DNA from: Simkaniaceae bacterium
GTDB lineage: Bacteria; Chlamydiota; Chlamydiia; Chlamydiales; Simkaniaceae
NCBI GenBank assembly: GCA_018062315.1
Contig: JAGOSM010000012.1
Span: 1-39,371 of the forward strand
DNA: 39,371 nt
Direction of reading: 5' to 3'
In this document: positions 23,047 to 32,067 of the stretch, piece after piece
Position numbering within the stretch: position 1 is the stretch's first letter
Layout of the letters: each line of letters begins with the position of its first letter
Translations under genes and position numbers: made by a program
Notes under the pieces: model-generated
What the model was told of the DNA's origin: nothing
Database searches by the model: none
What the model saw: only the letters and a program-made list of their open reading frames with translations

Positions 23047-25322
23047 AATGGATTTTATGCCCTTTGTTTTTTTTATGTTTCAATGGGGGCTATGCTCAGA
23101 CCATTGAAGAAAAAATGAGTGAAGTTAAGGCGCATGGGAATGAGGGATCCTCTTTTAGTCGACTCGGCCTTGTCAATGAAGATCTCAAAAAAATGAGGCG
23201 GGAACTTGCCCTTTGTTATACGAAAGTAGCCTCTGCAGACCCAGGAACACACGAAGCTCTTTTAAAGGAAATTAATGGGTTAAAACAAGCGATTGGGGCA
23301 CTTGAGGAAGATTGGAAGCGCTCTTCTATAGACGAGGCTAAAAAAGAAGATGAAGGATATGCCCTTTGGGATCAGGAAGAAACTCTTCTCTCTCAGCTTG
23401 TAATGGAGTATGGATCGTCAGATTACCTCTATATTATTCCTCCAGAAATTTCAGCGATGAAGATTCACATGCACTCGTCTATTCCCATTCCGCGGGAATC
23501 ATGGAGTGATCTTCTTGAGGCGATTTTAACTCATAATGGAGTCGGTTATAAACAGATTAACCCCTATTGCCGCCAGCTCTATCTTCTCAAGCAAGATTTG
23601 ATTGGAGCCCAGGATATTGTAGCTGATATCGACCATCTGAAGGCCCTTCCAAACCATACTCGGGTTATTTTTATTTTCTCCCCAGATCCAGATAAAAGTA
23701 AGGGAGTGGCTCAGTTTTTTGATCGATTTCGAGATCCTAAAGGGTCGACGATCTATCAGGTGGGATCTAAGATTACCATTGTAGCTCCTAAAGAAGAGGT
23801 AATGAAGCTTCTTAAATTATACGATTCTGTATGGGAGGAGGGAGATGAAAAGGTTTCGAGGGTTTTCTCTCTCACTAAGATATCTCCTTTAGAAATGCAG
23901 AAAATTTTGGTCGCTTTTTTTGGTGATGGAAAGAAACGGATGAGTATTGCAAGGGGACAAGAGGAAGATCTAACCTTTCTTCCTTTGACTCAAGAGGGAT
24001 CGATCGTTGTTGTTGGCATTAAAGATCTTGTCGAGAAGGCGAGTAACATTATTCTGACAACAGAAGAACAGATCAGAGATCCAACTGAAATGGTGGTCTA
24101 TTGGTATACCCTTCGGCATAGCGATCCTATTGAAGTGTGTGATGCCCTCGAAAAAGTTTATCTTTCTTTGACAAATGCAAAAATTGATGCGGTTGAAAGT
24201 GGAGAGCCTCGTACCGAAGTTAAGGTTGAAAATAACCCTCAAACTTTTGGAATCCCTGGGCAGCCCATTGTTGTAAATCCCCCTGTTATTCAGCCTGGAA
24301 CAGTTAAATCTCAAAAGCAAGTGTCTAAAACACAGAATTTTGTTCCTTATAGTAAAACGGGTTCGGTGATGATGGTGGTTCGCAAAGATACTCTGCCAAA
24401 GCTGAAAGAGCTCATTCGGATTATTGATGTGCCTAAAAAAATGGTGCGGATTGAAGTTCTTCTTTTTGAAAAGAAAATCACCAACCAAAATAATTTTGGA
24501 TTAAATGTCCTTAAAATGGGCTCTGCAGCAGACAAAGTGAGTCAAGCTGGAGCTATTTATGATGAGCCTTTTACGAAAGGTATTTTTAAATTTTTCATTT
24601 CTCGTCCCAGCCTCAAGCATTTTCCTGCATTTGATCTATCTTATAATTTTTTGATGACCCAAGAGGATGTGCGGATCAATGCATCTCCCTCGATTTTAAC
24701 TCTTAATCAAACTCCGGGACAAACCTCGATTCAAGAGGAGATTTCTTTAAATAATGGAGCTGCTCCTTTAGATACTTCTGGAGGGGGAATTACCTTTGAG
24801 AAATCATTTACGCGTGCTCAATTTGGAATTAATATTGTTGTTACCCCTACCATTCACGAGGCGGATGAGGAGGGGAATCGGTTTGTCTCTTTAGAGACCG
24901 ACATCACCTTTGATAACATGAAAAAGAGTGAGCACCTCGATCGTCCTGATGTCGATAGGCGGCATATTTCTAACCATGTGCGGATTCTCGATGGGCATAC
25001 GGTGATTCTCGGGGGGCTTCAAAGAAAAACGGGAGAAGATCACTCTGAAAAAATTCCTTTTTTTGGGGAACTTCCAGGCATTGGTAAGTTTTTTTCAACG
25101 ACCCGAATGCATGATCAGATGACGGAGATGTTTATTTTTATTACACCTCATGTGATTTTGGAAGAGGAAGATGATTTAAGACGTTTTGATGAAGAGGAAT
25201 TGATGCGAAGGCCTGGAGATCTCCCCGAATTCGTGGCCCGTATTTTTGAAGCGAAGGCCCGTCACAAAAGACGTCTTTTTACAAACAGTTTAAAATTGCT
25301 CTTTGGATCGAGCCATGATTAA
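23043..25322 (+). CDS. gspD: Type II secretion secretin GspD
   Basis: A 759-residue outer-membrane secretin that forms the exit pore for folded periplasmic proteins. A signal peptide (MKWILCPLFFLCFNGGYA, cleaved after about residue 18) is followed by a chlamydia-type helical stretch (~25-110). N-domains follow (VSRVFSLTKISPLEMQKIL; VVYWYTLRHSDPIEVCDALE; MVRIEVLLFEKK). The C-terminal secretin beta-domain has the signature VRILDGHTVILGGLQRKTGEDHSEKIPFFGELPGIGKFF and ends in MTEMFIFITPHVI. A Pro/Gln/Val-rich low-complexity loop lies at about 405-430. ATGA joins it to the upstream gene, and gspE starts 8 bp before its end. Confidence 0.95.
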   Translation: MKWILCPLFFLCFNGGYAQTIEEKMSEVKAHGNEGSSFSRLGLVNEDLKKMRRELALCYTKVASADPGTHEALLKEINGLKQAIGALEEDWKRSSIDEAKKEDEGYALWDQEETLLSQLVMEYGSSDYLYIIPPEISAMKIHMHSSIPIPRESWSDLLEAILTHNGVGYKQINPYCRQLYLLKQDLIGAQDIVADIDHLKALPNHTRVIFIFSPDPDKSKGVAQFFDRFRDPKGSTIYQVGSKITIVAPKEEVMKLLKLYDSVWEEGDEKVSRVFSLTKISPLEMQKILVAFFGDGKKRMSIARGQEEDLTFLPLTQEGSIVVVGIKDLVEKASNIILTTEEQIRDPTEMVVYWYTLRHSDPIEVCDALEKVYLSLTNAKIDAVESGEPRTEVKVENNPQTFGIPGQPIVVNPPVIQPGTVKSQKQVSKTQNFVPYSKTGSVMMVVRKDTLPKLKELIRIIDVPKKMVRIEVLLFEKKITNQNNFGLNVLKMGSAADKVSQAGAIYDEPFTKGIFKFFISRPSLKHFPAFDLSYNFLMTQEDVRINASPSILTLNQTPGQTSIQEEISLNNGAAPLDTSGGGITFEKSFTRAQFGINIVVTPTIHEADEEGNRFVSLETDITFDNMKKSEHLDRPDVDRRHISNHVRILDGHTVILGGLQRKTGEDHSEKIPFFGELPGIGKFFSTTRMHDQMTEMFIFITPHVILEEEDDLRRFDEEELMRRPGDLPEFVARIFEAKARHKRRLFTNSLKLLFGSSHD

Positions 25323-26793
25323 AGAAGAGCTTACGGCTTATTCTTTTGTCCCCGACGTGATTCCCTATTCTTTTGCTAAGGAAAGGGGGGTTCTTCCCCT
25401 TAAAGATAAAGAGGGGCGGCTTCTTATTGCAACATCTGTCCAAGGAGATATTGAGCTTTTAAATGATCTCTATCTCCTTCTCAAACACAAAGTGGAGGAA
25501 ATTCATTTCTCTCAAGAGATGATTTCTCAGGCCATTGAGACCCATTATGAAAATGGAAGTGCAAAGACCCTTTTATCCGAGATGCAAGAGGATGAGGGAG
25601 AAGAGGTTGTCGAAGAGGGGTATGAGTTATTTGATAAAACGGAGGAATCTCCTATCATTCGCAGTTTAAATGCGATGATCATTGAAGCTGTCCAACAGGG
25701 GGCTTCAGATATTCATTTTGAGCCTGGAGACCAGGGACTTGTCGTGAGATACCGCATTGATGGGGTACTACAAACACGTCATATTCCTTCTAAAGAATAT
25801 CAAAAGCAGATGATTACTCGAATTAAAGTCATGGCAAAACTAGATATTGCTCAGCAAAGGCTTCCTCAAGATGGGCGCATTAAGCTTTTTCTTTCGAAAA
25901 GAGAGATTGATTTGAGGGTGTCAACAGTTCCCATTGTGCATGGAGAGCGTGTTGTGCTCCGTATTCTTGATAGAAATAAAGTGATCCTTGGGCTTGAAGA
26001 AATTGGGATGCCCCCCGACCTTTTAACCCATTTCAGGAAGACGATTCACAAGACACAGGGAATTATTCTTGTGACAGGACCTACAGGGAGTGGGAAAACT
26101 TCAACGCTGTATAGTGCTCTATCAGAAATTAATAGTTCTGAAGTGAATGTGATGACGATCGAAGATCCTGTTGAATATAAAATGGAAAATATGGCTCAAA
26201 TGGGGGTTAATCCAAAGATTCATCTCACCTTTGCTAAGGGATTGCGCCATATTTTAAGGCAAGATCCTGATGTCATTATGATTGGAGAAATTCGGGATGT
26301 AGAAACAGCTGAAATTGCCATTCAAGCATCCCTTACAGGACACCTTGTTCTTTCAACTCTTCATACAAATAGTGCTCCTGCTGCTGTGACTCGCCTTATC
26401 GACATGGGGATAGAGCCTTATCTTATTTCTTCTTCCGTGATTGGAGTGCTTGCTCAAAGGCTTCTTAGAACCCTTTGCTTAGATTGCCGTGAGGCCTATT
26501 ATCCTACCGATGAAGAAATTGAAGAATTAGGTATCGTAAGAAAAGACCTTAAAAATGGCTCCTTATTCCGAGCTAAAGGGTGTGAGGCTTGTTACCGATC
26601 TGGGTATAGGGGAAGGCACGGGATTTATGAATGGATGGAAGTGGATGAAAAAGTTAAGTTGCAGATGTTAAAAAGTGGGGATGCAACGGGCATTGCTTCT
26701 GTCGCAAATTACATCTCGTTAAGGGAGAGAGGGGCCTTTCTTGCAATAGAAGGGATCACTTCCACGGCCGAGGTGTTGAGGGTTACAAGATGA
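25315..26793 (+). CDS. gspE: Type II secretion ATPase GspE
   Basis: The cytoplasmic ATPase that powers pseudopilus assembly. It has an N-terminal GspE_N-type domain (LLIATSVQGDIELLNDLY), GASDIHFEPG, Walker A GPTGSGKTS, the Asp box (MTIEDPVEY), Walker B RQDPDVIMIGEIRD and the His box LTGHLVLSTLHTN. The four zinc cysteines CLDC and CEAC near the C-terminus identify it as the GspE/PilB type rather than a retraction ATPase. The open frame starts at a TTG, but ATG 25315 (MIKEELTAYSF) overlaps the gspD stop by 8 bp and gives 492 residues, so I use it. It overlaps gspF as ATGA. Confidence 0.96.
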   Translation: MIKEELTAYSFVPDVIPYSFAKERGVLPLKDKEGRLLIATSVQGDIELLNDLYLLLKHKVEEIHFSQEMISQAIETHYENGSAKTLLSEMQEDEGEEVVEEGYELFDKTEESPIIRSLNAMIIEAVQQGASDIHFEPGDQGLVVRYRIDGVLQTRHIPSKEYQKQMITRIKVMAKLDIAQQRLPQDGRIKLFLSKREIDLRVSTVPIVHGERVVLRILDRNKVILGLEEIGMPPDLLTHFRKTIHKTQGIILVTGPTGSGKTSTLYSALSEINSSEVNVMTIEDPVEYKMENMAQMGVNPKIHLTFAKGLRHILRQDPDVIMIGEIRDVETAEIAIQASLTGHLVLSTLHTNSAPAAVTRLIDMGIEPYLISSSVIGVLAQRLLRTLCLDCREAYYPTDEEIEELGIVRKDLKNGSLFRAKGCEACYRSGYRGRHGIYEWMEVDEKVKLQMLKSGDATGIASVANYISLRERGAFLAIEGITSTAEVLRVTR

Positions 26794-27965
26794 CTTTATA
26801 TCAATTTGAGGCATTTTATCCGGATGGGAAAAAGCAAAGGGGAAAAATTGATGCAGAATCTTTTGAAGCGGCTAAGGAAAAGCTTTTAAAGCAGGGAGTT
26901 TTACTTACTAAATTAATTCAGTTTCATCCTAAAGGTGGAGAGCTCAAGTTGGCACCAAAAATGCAGCTTGCTCTTACCCGAGATTTAGCTGTCTTATTGA
27001 GATCAAGCCTTCCTTTATATGAGAGCCTTCTTGCGATTAAAGAGAAATATAAAGACCTTGCTGCCTATCCATTACTCCTTGAATTATGTGATGGAGTTAA
27101 GAAAGGGGAGCAACTTTCGAAAGTGCTTTTAAGGCATCCTAAGTCATTTGATCAAGTGTATATTGCGATGATTAAAGCAGGGGAAGAAACAGGGCAGCTC
27201 GAGGAGATTTTCCAGGAACTTGCCCTTTTAACAAGTCGCAGTCAGAAGGTGAAAGGGCAAATGGTTTCGGCCATGATTTATCCCGCATTTCTCCTTTCTT
27301 TTTGCTTTTTAGTGATCAGTGCTCTTTTGTTTTTTCTTGTGCCTTCTCTTGCTGAGCTCTATGAAGGCAGAACATTGCATCCTATGACGGCAGCTGTTCT
27401 GTCTCTCAGCTTTTTTTTAACAGCCCACTCTGGAAAGATTGCTATTTGCATGGGAATGGTGGGGGTCTTTATCTGTTTTATTGCGAAAAAAACCCCCTTT
27501 TTCCGTAAACTTGCCTTGAAACTTCCTCTCATCGGCCGGATGACAACAGAGGCAGTCCTTCTTCGATTCGCTAGGGTTTTTGGAGTGCTTTTGACAAGTG
27601 GAGTTCCTTTTTTAGAAGCTTTGCGCCTTTCGAAAGGGGTGATGCATCATGTCGATTTTGAAGAGGTGATAAGGCAGGCTGAGGTGAACATTATTCAAGG
27701 GGGGAAACTGACTTATGTTTTAGGAAAGTCCCCGTTGATCCCTCCTTTATTTTCGAGAATGTTATCTGTTGCGGAAGAGGCAGGTCATATGGAGGGAATG
27801 TTAAAAAATATTGTAGATATCTATGAGGAAGATCTTGAAAAAAGTGTGCAGCGATTGACTGCTTTACTTCAACCTGTGATGCTGCTGGTTCTAGGGGTGA
27901 TCGTAGGGGTTGTCATGCTAGCGGTATTATTGCCATTAACAGATGTCAGTTCAATGATGAATTAG
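26790..27965 (+). CDS. gspF: Type II secretion inner-membrane platform protein GspF
   Basis: A 391-residue polytopic protein that anchors the pseudopilus machine and contacts GspE. Two T2SSF domains each carry the helical core (LTRDLAVLLRSSLPLYESL; LLRFARVFGVLLTSGVPFLEAL) and the motif AGEETGQLEEI / AEEAGHMEGML. Membrane segments lie at about 164-188, 211-232 and 360-383, the usual three. Its ATG overlaps the gspE TGA. GspG follows after 14 bp with a GAGAGGA ribosome binding site. Confidence 0.95.
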   Translation: MTLYQFEAFYPDGKKQRGKIDAESFEAAKEKLLKQGVLLTKLIQFHPKGGELKLAPKMQLALTRDLAVLLRSSLPLYESLLAIKEKYKDLAAYPLLLELCDGVKKGEQLSKVLLRHPKSFDQVYIAMIKAGEETGQLEEIFQELALLTSRSQKVKGQMVSAMIYPAFLLSFCFLVISALLFFLVPSLAELYEGRTLHPMTAAVLSLSFFLTAHSGKIAICMGMVGVFICFIAKKTPFFRKLALKLPLIGRMTTEAVLLRFARVFGVLLTSGVPFLEALRLSKGVMHHVDFEEVIRQAEVNIIQGGKLTYVLGKSPLIPPLFSRMLSVAEEAGHMEGMLKNIVDIYEEDLEKSVQRLTALLQPVMLLVLGVIVGVVMLAVLLPLTDVSSMMN

Positions 27966-27979
27966 AGAGGAAAAATAGA

Positions 27980-28390
27980 ATGAAAAGAAAAAAACGGTCC
28001 ATGACACTCATGGAAACGATGGTTGTCATTTTTATTATTGGGGTAATTGGAAGTGTGATAGGTTTTAATATGCGGAATTCTCTTGAAGAGAGTAAAGCAT
28101 TTAAATCAAGAGAAGGGATTTCTCGTCTTTATGAAATTCTTCAAATGGAACTTGCAACAGGGAAAACGACGGTACAGGCGATTGTAGCCACTCCCACAGA
28201 AGCGGTAAAAAACTCAGGAATGACAAAAAAAACAGAGCAGCTCTTGAGAGATGGATGGGACCTGCCATATCAATTTACAGCAACAGATCAAGGAACCGAT
28301 ATTCGCATTACCTCAGCAAAATATGAGGAATATTGCCTAGCTAAGGGGAAAAGGAGAGACTACCCATGGGACGACGATATCGCCCCTTAA
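27980..28390 (+). CDS. gspG: Major pseudopilin GspG-like protein
   Basis: A 136-residue pseudopilin. A short positively charged leader MKRKKRS precedes the hydrophobic helix MTLMETMVVIFIIGVIGSVIG, with the conserved Glu at +5 of the mature chain. The residue before the cleavage point is Ser rather than the Gly that prepilin peptidases normally require. The GspG-like end includes RDGWDLPYQF, the usual site of the major pseudopilin beta region, and an acidic tail DDDIAP that could bind calcium. It is expected to form the pseudopilus that pushes substrates through GspD. The next pseudopilin starts inside its 3' end with AAGGAG at 28351-28356. It corresponds to CT569 by order. Confidence 0.87.
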   Translation: MKRKKRSMTLMETMVVIFIIGVIGSVIGFNMRNSLEESKAFKSREGISRLYEILQMELATGKTTVQAIVATPTEAVKNSGMTKKTEQLLRDGWDLPYQFTATDQGTDIRITSAKYEEYCLAKGKRRDYPWDDDIAP

Positions 28391-28779
28391 CGATGATTGA
28401 ATTGATGGTTTGTCTCTGTATTCTGGTGATGATTGGGGGATTTACTGCAATTCAAGGGGGAAAATTCTTAAAAAACCACCTGTTTCGGATGAGCGTTGAG
28501 CGGGTAAAAAGCGAGGTAAGGATGATAAAACTCCTTGCCTCTAGTCTAGATGCAGATGTGACTGTCATTTTTCAATACGATGGGAGGAACCTTTCCCTTA
28601 AGGTAGAAACCGACGAAAAACTCCCTTATCCTTTTAAATCGTTCTCGATTGAAGCAGACGAGTGTTCTTTTGATCAAAAGGACCTTGAAGAGGTGAGAGC
28701 TGTGTATTCTCGCTCCCGCCAGGCTGTGCATGAGGTGAAAATTACCCATGGAACAGATCATTATGAATTTTCTATATAG
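28366..28779 (+). CDS. Minor pseudopilin-like protein (CT568 position, GspH-like)
   Basis: A 137-residue pseudopilin-like protein. The charged leader MGRRYRP is followed by LTMIELMVCLCILVMIGGF, the type IV pilin N-terminal helix with Glu at +5. The residue at -1 is Pro, not Gly, which would be unusual for the prepilin peptidase. The remaining part is a short beta-rich globular domain. It is the last gene of the T2SS run and overlaps gspG by 25 bp. Genes for GspI, J, K, L, M and the peptidase GspO are not in the window, as in the reduced chlamydial system. The minor pseudopilin class (GspH versus GspI) cannot be fixed by eye. Confidence 0.75.
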   Translation: MGRRYRPLTMIELMVCLCILVMIGGFTAIQGGKFLKNHLFRMSVERVKSEVRMIKLLASSLDADVTVIFQYDGRNLSLKVETDEKLPYPFKSFSIEADECSFDQKDLEEVRAVYSRSRQAVHEVKITHGTDHYEFSI

Positions 28780-28830
28780 ACATAATAATTATATTTAGAA
28801 TAAGAGAGAAAAGAAAGGAGGGATTGCATC

Positions 28831-29211
28831 ATGATGTGTGCAGCCGCAATTTCAAGTATCTTTGGCCCCTTGCTCTTTATTTTAGGAGTTTGGAGCTTAT
28901 TGATTCAAAAAGATTATTATAAAGCCCTAGAAGAGGCAAAAAAATCGACAGCCATTTTGCATATGGGAGGGTTTCTTAACCTTTTAATCGGGTTAACTAT
29001 CGTTCATGTATGTCCAAATTGGGCTTTAGATCAGACAATTTTTATTACTATTTTAGGATGGGTATTGATTGTTAGAGGTTTATGTGTATTTTTTGCCCCT
29101 AAAGCAATCCTTTGGCTTTTTAAATTGAGCTCAGGATGGCATTTAGCGCTCAGCTTTATTGTCATTCTATGGGGACTTATTCTTTGCAGAGTGGCCTTTA
29201 GCGCAATGTAA
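28831..29211 (+). CDS. Small four-helix inner-membrane protein
   Basis: A 126-residue protein with four hydrophobic segments (about residues 5-24, 43-62, 67-86 and 101-122) and few charged loops. I do not recognise the family. A strong AAAGGAGGG ribosome binding site lies nine bases before the ATG, and an intrinsic terminator at 29221-29253 follows ten bases after the stop. It may be read as the tail of the T2SS operon (51-bp gap) or from its own promoter; a TAGAAT at 28795-28800 is a possible -10. Nothing links it functionally to secretion apart from position. Confidence 0.8.
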   Translation: MMCAAAISSIFGPLLFILGVWSLLIQKDYYKALEEAKKSTAILHMGGFLNLLIGLTIVHVCPNWALDQTIFITILGWVLIVRGLCVFFAPKAILWLFKLSSGWHLALSFIVILWGLILCRVAFSAM

Positions 29212-29220
29212 TTGAAAGGG

Positions 29221-29253
29221 GCCTTGAGTCTCTATAACTCAGGCTTGTTTTTT
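29221..29253 (+). terminator. Intrinsic terminator after the small membrane protein gene
   Basis: GCCTTGAG at 29221-29228 pairs with CTCAGGC at 29238-29244 (one bulged T), followed by TTGTTTTTT. It closes the transcript of the preceding gene and possibly the whole type II secretion operon. Confidence 0.8.
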
Positions 29254-29274
29254 CAGCTCTTTTGAGGTATGGTT

Positions 29275-29292
29275 ATCCCTAAACTAGGGGAT
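29275..29292 (+). promoter_or_regulatory. Hairpin covering the ribosome binding site of the MORN-repeat gene
   Basis: ATCCCTA at 29275-29281 can pair with TAGGGGAT at 29285-29292 around a three-base loop, with one bulged G. The strand that would bind the ribosome, AGGGGA at 29286-29291, is in the stem six bases before the ATG. It could lower or regulate translation. Confidence 0.45.
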
Positions 29293-29297
29293 CTGTA

Positions 29298-31841
29298 ATG
29301 ATGAAGAGCTTTTTTGTTTTTCTATTTGTTATTTCTTTTTGTCTTTTTGCTGAGGAAGATCTTTCTCATTTAAGGGTGCGGCTTCCTGAGTGGAGACCTA
29401 AACTTGTTGAGCAATATGCCAATGGGGCGCCTAAAGAGGTCCTTTTTTTTGCCGAAGATCAGATGGTAAAAAAGGTAACCTATTTTGCGAATGGACTCAG
29501 GTCTGAGGAGACCGATTTAACGACTGTTTCAGAATCAGATCCTGGATTTAAAAAATGGAATAGCCGATTTGTTCCCCATGGAATTTCTGTTTTATTCAAT
29601 GAAGAGGGGCAACTTCTTTCTCTATCCGAGTATCGGAAAGGTCTTTTAGAGGGGGTATCACAAACCTATTATTCGAGTGGTAAGCCTCAATCCATGGTCC
29701 TTTATAAAAATGATTTACGAGAAGGAAAGGCAGAGAGTTATTACGAAAACGGAGACAAAAAGGAAGTCACTTTCTACATAGAAGGGCAAATAGATGGGGA
29801 GCAAGCTACTTTTTTTCCTGATGGGGGGCAAGCTGAATCGATTCTCTATAGAAAAGGGGAGAAGCATGGGACTTCTCATAAATGGCATTCAAATGGCATT
29901 TTGGCCGAGAAATGTCATTACAGGCATGGGAAAATAGATAGGGAAGGAGCCTCCCCTGCTTTAATGAGATATGATGAGGGACATGTCATTCGAGAAATTC
30001 AAGATTTTAGAGCTGGAGTGCAGGTTGGAGCACATATTCAGTATCACTCAAATGAAAGGGAATCCTACCGTGTTTTTTACCAGGATGGGAAAAAGGAAGG
30101 AGTTGAGTCTTTTTTCAGTGAAGAGGGAGTTCTCATCGGGGAAGGGAAATATCGGGCCGGGAGTAAGATAGGGAAACATTGGAAAAAGCACCCTAACGGG
30201 CAAATGGCTTATGTTGCAGAATACACCGATAAAGGGGTTCTTAAAGGACCTGTCGTTGAATATGCGTCTAATGGGCAAAAAACAGCAGAATATGTCCTTG
30301 TTGGAGATCAATTTGAAGGCCCTTACACCGAATGGTATGAAAATGGGCAAGTGAAAATAGAGTATAATTATCTAGCTCATCTTTTTCATGGGGTACAAAA
30401 AGAATATCATCCTAATGGTCAGCTTAGATTGACGGTTCATTATTCAGCTGGCATCAAAGATGGGCAGTTTGAAGAATTTTTTGCAGATGGGAAGCCGGCT
30501 TATGTCGCATCTTTTGACAAGGGGGCTAGGCATGGAGTCTTTATTGAGTATTATCCTCATGGAGGAAAGAAGCTAGAAAGGCATTATCTACATGATGCCC
30601 TTGAAGGGACCCAGCTTGACTGGAGCGAGGATGGGGTGATTGTTCTTAAGGGAGAGTATGCAAATAATCTCAAATCAGGATTATATGAAATAGTGAGCTC
30701 AAAAGGAGTTCCTCTTTTTAGTGGAAAATATGAAAAGGATCTTCCTGTAGGATTGCATCAAACTTTTTATGAAAATGGGAACCTTAAAGAAGTGGCGCAC
30801 TATGCTAACGGAAAAAAAGAGGGGCTTGCAGAGGAATATAGTGCAGGCGGGAAACTGCTTGCCACCGCTTGCTACCATATGGACCTTCCTGAGGGGACTG
30901 TCAAACGATGGTTTGAGAATGGAGCCCTCCATTATGAACGTACCTTTGTGCAAGGGGAGCCTGTCGGAGAGCACCGAGAATATTATGCAACAGGGGAAAT
31001 AGCTCGCATTTTGAATTATAATGGGGAAGGGCAGCTTCATGGTGAGCAAAAGAGCTATTATCAAAATGGATCAGTGCAAACCTTGATTACATATGATGCG
31101 GGGGAAATTGATGGAGTTAAAGCGCTGTTTGATCCTGAAGGGACTCTTTTAGAAGAAGGACATTATGTCAGAGGAAGTCTTGAAGGGCGGTTTTTTGAGA
31201 GAGATAAGGAAAATCGGGAGATTATTTTTACCTATAAAAATAATAAGAAAAACGGACCTCATCAAGTTTTTGTAAATCAAGGGGGGGATAGAATGTTGAT
31301 TCTAGAAGCTCATTTTGTGGACAATTTACTTGAGGGAGAGCTTATTGAATATGCTCCATCTGGACACAAGATTAGCCTCACTCACTACAGTGCAGGGAAA
31401 AAAGAGGGAGTAGCTGAGCTCTATGGTAATAAGCAGAAGCTGATTGCTCAGTTGCAGTTTAAAGAAGATAAGCGGAATGGTCCTTGTTACAGATATTATC
31501 CGAGAGGGAAAATCTTTAAAGAAGTCCTTTTTGTGGATGATGAAAAGGAAGGGGAAGAAAAGACCTATTTTGAAGATGGACGGTTAAATAGTCTTTATAC
31601 CTATGCTAAGGGTCAATTAGAGGGGAAAAGTGCCCATTGGAATGAACAAGGGACACTTATTTTTGAGGGGACTTATAAAAAAGGGTTACAGCACGGAAAA
31701 GTAGTAAAGTATTACGACAATGGAAAACCAAAAATCGAACAACATTTCCTTGATGGGGTTTTAGATGGGGTTAAGCGAGTGTTTGAAGAAAATGGACACA
31801 TCGCAGAAACTCACTATCAAAAAGGAGAGAGACTCGATTAA
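29298..31841 (+). CDS. Secreted MORN_2/YwqK-like repeat protein
   Basis: An 847-residue protein with a signal peptide (MMKSFFVFLFVISFCLFA, cleaved near residue 18) followed almost wholly by repeats of about 23 residues of the MORN_2 type. The consensus is roughly YxNGxxKxxxxYxxGxxxGxxxx, for example FYENGNLKEVAHYANGKKEG. I estimate about thirty units. Such repeats form extended beta-solenoids and are found in chlamydial, bacteroidete and other proteins with unknown ligands; related YwqK is called an antitoxin-like protein. It is probably periplasmic or on the surface. It lies just downstream of a terminator, with its own start region and a hairpin over its ribosome binding site. The stop overlaps the convergent 51-residue gene by four bases. 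Confidence 0.88.
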   Translation: MMKSFFVFLFVISFCLFAEEDLSHLRVRLPEWRPKLVEQYANGAPKEVLFFAEDQMVKKVTYFANGLRSEETDLTTVSESDPGFKKWNSRFVPHGISVLFNEEGQLLSLSEYRKGLLEGVSQTYYSSGKPQSMVLYKNDLREGKAESYYENGDKKEVTFYIEGQIDGEQATFFPDGGQAESILYRKGEKHGTSHKWHSNGILAEKCHYRHGKIDREGASPALMRYDEGHVIREIQDFRAGVQVGAHIQYHSNERESYRVFYQDGKKEGVESFFSEEGVLIGEGKYRAGSKIGKHWKKHPNGQMAYVAEYTDKGVLKGPVVEYASNGQKTAEYVLVGDQFEGPYTEWYENGQVKIEYNYLAHLFHGVQKEYHPNGQLRLTVHYSAGIKDGQFEEFFADGKPAYVASFDKGARHGVFIEYYPHGGKKLERHYLHDALEGTQLDWSEDGVIVLKGEYANNLKSGLYEIVSSKGVPLFSGKYEKDLPVGLHQTFYENGNLKEVAHYANGKKEGLAEEYSAGGKLLATACYHMDLPEGTVKRWFENGALHYERTFVQGEPVGEHREYYATGEIARILNYNGEGQLHGEQKSYYQNGSVQTLITYDAGEIDGVKALFDPEGTLLEEGHYVRGSLEGRFFERDKENREIIFTYKNNKKNGPHQVFVNQGGDRMLILEAHFVDNLLEGELIEYAPSGHKISLTHYSAGKKEGVAELYGNKQKLIAQLQFKEDKRNGPCYRYYPRGKIFKEVLFVDDEKEGEEKTYFEDGRLNSLYTYAKGQLEGKSAHWNEQGTLIFEGTYKKGLQHGKVVKYYDNGKPKIEQHFLDGVLDGVKRVFEENGHIAETHYQKGERLD

Positions 31842-31993
31842 TCCGAGGGGAACGAAGTGCTCACAATATAGTATAGGGCCATGGCGCTGACAATGCAAAC
31901 GAGTGCAGCGACAGTGACGACACGGTCGATAGAGCCTTCCTCTTCGTTAAGAGGGAATTGAGGGGCTGCTGCTCCAGAATGGGTTATACGCAT
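31838..31993 (-). CDS. 51-residue membrane protein
   Basis: A short gene. An AGGAG ribosome binding site sits five bases before the ATG at 31993, and the product is MRITHSGAAAPQFPLNEEEG, a linker, one hydrophobic helix VVTVAALVCIVSAMALYYIV (about residues 25-44) and a polar tail ending PSD. I do not recognise the family. It is probably a single-pass inner-membrane protein or a small secreted-system component. Its TAA overlaps the stop of the MORN-repeat gene on the other strand (31838-31841). The ribosome binding site and clean architecture make it likely to be real. Confidence 0.75.
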   Translation of the reverse strand: MRITHSGAAAPQFPLNEEEGSIDRVVTVAALVCIVSAMALYYIVSTSFPSD

Positions 31994-32067
31994 CCGATCT
32001 CCTTAGGTTGAAAGCAGAGAAAGGATAACATATTTTTTTATTAACGCAATCTTCGAAACTCAGGTTT

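Noticed and set aside
23970-24488. 172-residue open frame on the minus strand within gspD
   Set aside because: It lies wholly antisense to a conserved secretin, has His/Asn/Phe-rich composition typical of a reverse reading and has no ribosome binding site.
30048-31064. Minus-strand open frames of 100 and 121 residues within the MORN-repeat gene
   Set aside because: They mirror the repeated codon pattern of the + strand gene and show no independent features.
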